Shown piece after piece: positions 59,608-60,863 of a stretch of DNA of 60,863 nt (position 1 is the stretch's first letter; every line of letters begins with the position of its first letter). The translations under genes and the position numbers were made by a program. This stretch comes from Bacillota bacterium (GTDB lineage Bacteria; Bacillota; Clostridia; Christensenellales; CAG-138), in the NCBI GenBank assembly GCA_023400985.1, contig JAEXEN010000017.1, forward strand, positions 1-60,863, read 5' to 3'. A model generated the notes under the pieces. The model saw only the letters and a program-made list of their open reading frames with translations. It searched no databases and had not been told where the DNA came from.

Positions 59608-60591
59608 ATGAAAAAGATCCTTGCTCTCCCCATCACCGCCCGCTACGCCATAGTGCTGGCCCTTTCGTTTTTGATTGTTTGGGGCCTTATCGCCGCGGGC
59701 GTCATCAACGACTATATCTTTACCGTGGTCGTGACCGTTTGCGTGAACATCATCCTCGCGTGCGGGCTGAACCTCGTCACGGGCTTTACGGGCCAGTTTT
59801 CCTTAGGGCATGCGGGGTTTATGAGCATCGGCGCGTACGTCTGTGCCTTCATCACCATGCGGCTCGATTCTTTGGGCGGTTTCTTCCTCGGGCTCCTTGC
59901 GGGCGCGTGTGTCGCGGCGCTTGCGGGCTTCCTCATCGGCCTTCCTATTTTGCGTCTCAAGGGCGACTACCTCGCCATCGCAACGCTCGGCATGAGCGAG
60001 ATCATCCGCAATATCTTCACCAACATCGAGATCACAAACGGCGCGGCGGGCCTCAACGGCATACCGCAGTATGTGAATTGGCCGTATCTCTTTGCCGCCA
60101 CGGCGGCGACGGTAATCATCATAAGCCTCCTCATCCATTCCACGCACGGCCGCGCCATGATCGCCATCCGCGAGGATGAGACCGCCGCGGAGTCCGTGGG
60201 CGTAAAAGCCACGCGCTACAAGGTGGCCGCGTTCACGATAGGCGCGTTTTTCGCGGGGCTCGCGGGCGCGGTATACGCCTCGTATTTCTACTTCATCAAG
60301 CCGGATCTATTTGGTTTCCAGCGTTCGGTGGATATCCTCGTCGTGGTGGTGTTCGGCGGCTTAGGGAGTATTTCCGGTTCCATCATCGCGTCTATCCTGC
60401 TCGTGATACTCTCGACGCTTTTGCAGTCTGTCACCGAGCTTCGCATGGTCATTTACGCGCTCTTGCTCATCGTGACCATGATCTTCCGTCCGCAGGGTAT
60501 CATGGGCTCACGCGAGCTCTCGTATGCGCTGCTGCGCAGAACCGTATCGAATATCGGCGGCATTTTCCATAAGAAGGGGAGTGAAAACTGA
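59608..60591 (+). CDS. livM: Branched-chain amino acid ABC transporter permease LivM
   Basis: 327 residues. The LivM pattern GLNLVTGFTGQFSLGHAGFMSIGAYVCA and the region KGDYLAIATLGMSEIIRNIF are clear, with a C-terminal RPQGIMG motif. About nine membrane helices. It starts six bases after livH and ends within the first base of livG. Confidence 0.95.
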   Translation: MKKILALPITARYAIVLALSFLIVWGLIAAGVINDYIFTVVVTVCVNIILACGLNLVTGFTGQFSLGHAGFMSIGAYVCAFITMRLDSLGGFFLGLLAGACVAALAGFLIGLPILRLKGDYLAIATLGMSEIIRNIFTNIEITNGAAGLNGIPQYVNWPYLFAATAATVIIISLLIHSTHGRAMIAIREDETAAESVGVKATRYKVAAFTIGAFFAGLAGAVYASYFYFIKPDLFGFQRSVDILVVVVFGGLGSISGSIIASILLVILSTLLQSVTELRMVIYALLLIVTMIFRPQGIMGSRELSYALLRRTVSNIGGIFHKKGSEN

Positions 60592-60863
60592 TGCCGTTTT
60601 TGAATTTACAGGATGTATCCGTTTCCTTCGGCGGCCTTGACGCCGTGAGAGCGCTCAACCTATGCATAGAGCAGGGCGAACTTGTGGGTCTTATCGGGCC
60701 CAACGGAGCGGGCAAGACCACGGTGTTCAACCTTCTGACGGGCGTTTACGCGCCCACGCATGGGAAAATCACCCTCACCTGCGGCGAAAAAGGCGTGGAG
60801 CTTGGCGGCATGCACCCCGACGCCATCTGCGGCGCGGGCGTTGCGCGCACGTTCCAGAACATC
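60591..60863 (+). CDS. livG: Branched-chain amino acid ABC transporter ATP-binding protein LivG (partial)
   Basis: The window ends after 91 codons. The start overlaps the livM stop by one base. LQDVSVSFGGLDAVRALNL and Walker A GPNGAGKT (36-43), then VARTFQNI, are the standard LivG N-terminal features. The signature and Walker B lie beyond the window. livF probably follows. Confidence 0.95.
   Translation, partial: MPFLNLQDVSVSFGGLDAVRALNLCIEQGELVGLIGPNGAGKTTVFNLLTGVYAPTHGKITLTCGEKGVELGGMHPDAICGAGVARTFQNI

Overview
This window carries the chromosomal replication origin of a GC-rich, endospore-forming member of the Bacillota, most likely class Clostridia. The supporting genes are a dnaA/dnaN pair with DnaA boxes, the rpmH-rnpA-yidD-yidC-jag-mnmE-mnmG-rsmG-noc series, mrnC-rlmB-sigH, recF-remB-gyrB-gyrA, and a spoIIE homologue. 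The exact genus cannot be named from the sequence.

Layout. Positions 1-237 hold the tail of an unknown gene. dnaN (565-1671) and dnaA (1919-3253) lie on the minus strand. The gap between them holds six DnaA boxes and, next to dnaN, a DnaA-trio/unwinding motif; one or more boxes lie on the far side of dnaA, so oriC looks bipartite. From rpmH (3751) to noc (12360) there is a co-directional plus-strand set for ribosome, RNase P, membrane insertion, tRNA-wobble and rRNA modification, and nucleoid occlusion. Then come mrnC-rlmB-sigH, a TrmH-like methylase, and the recF-remB-gyrB-gyrA block, which here sits about 16 kb from dnaN instead of directly behind it. Positions 23.5-37.4 kb are mixed housekeeping and accessory genes: CCA enzyme, amidohydrolase-type proteins, a TipA-like MerR regulator with its own promoter, an ABC-2 exporter preceded by a tiny transcribed ORF, a metallophosphoesterase, Cu-Zn SOD and a dipeptidase. 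Positions 37.8-56.8 kb hold a surface protein, tyrS, two NAD synthetases, spoIIE, LOG and stress proteins, peptidases and small hypotheticals. The window ends in a branched-chain amino acid (liv) transporter operon, livK-livH-livM-livG, cut by the window edge.

Main points of interest. (1) Upstream of livK is a 67-codon ORF in which 17 of 21 consecutive codons specify Leu, Ile or Val. It is followed by a strong terminator and a possible competing antiterminator, which together look like a ribosome-mediated attenuator not usually described for Clostridia. (2) At least seven intergenic copies of a large nested-palindrome repeat, plus remnants, are spread through the window in both orientations. 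(3) RlmB has a roughly 220-residue N-terminal tail made of about 26 Lys/Pro-Tyr-Gly repeats. (4) One of two NAD synthetase paralogues appears to have lost its glutaminase catalytic residues. (5) A 47-codon TTG-start ORF with a near-consensus promoter and its own terminator precedes the ABC-2 exporter. (6) The oriC has a clear DnaA-trio arrangement.

No CRISPR array, tRNA, rRNA, prophage or insertion sequence transposase was seen.
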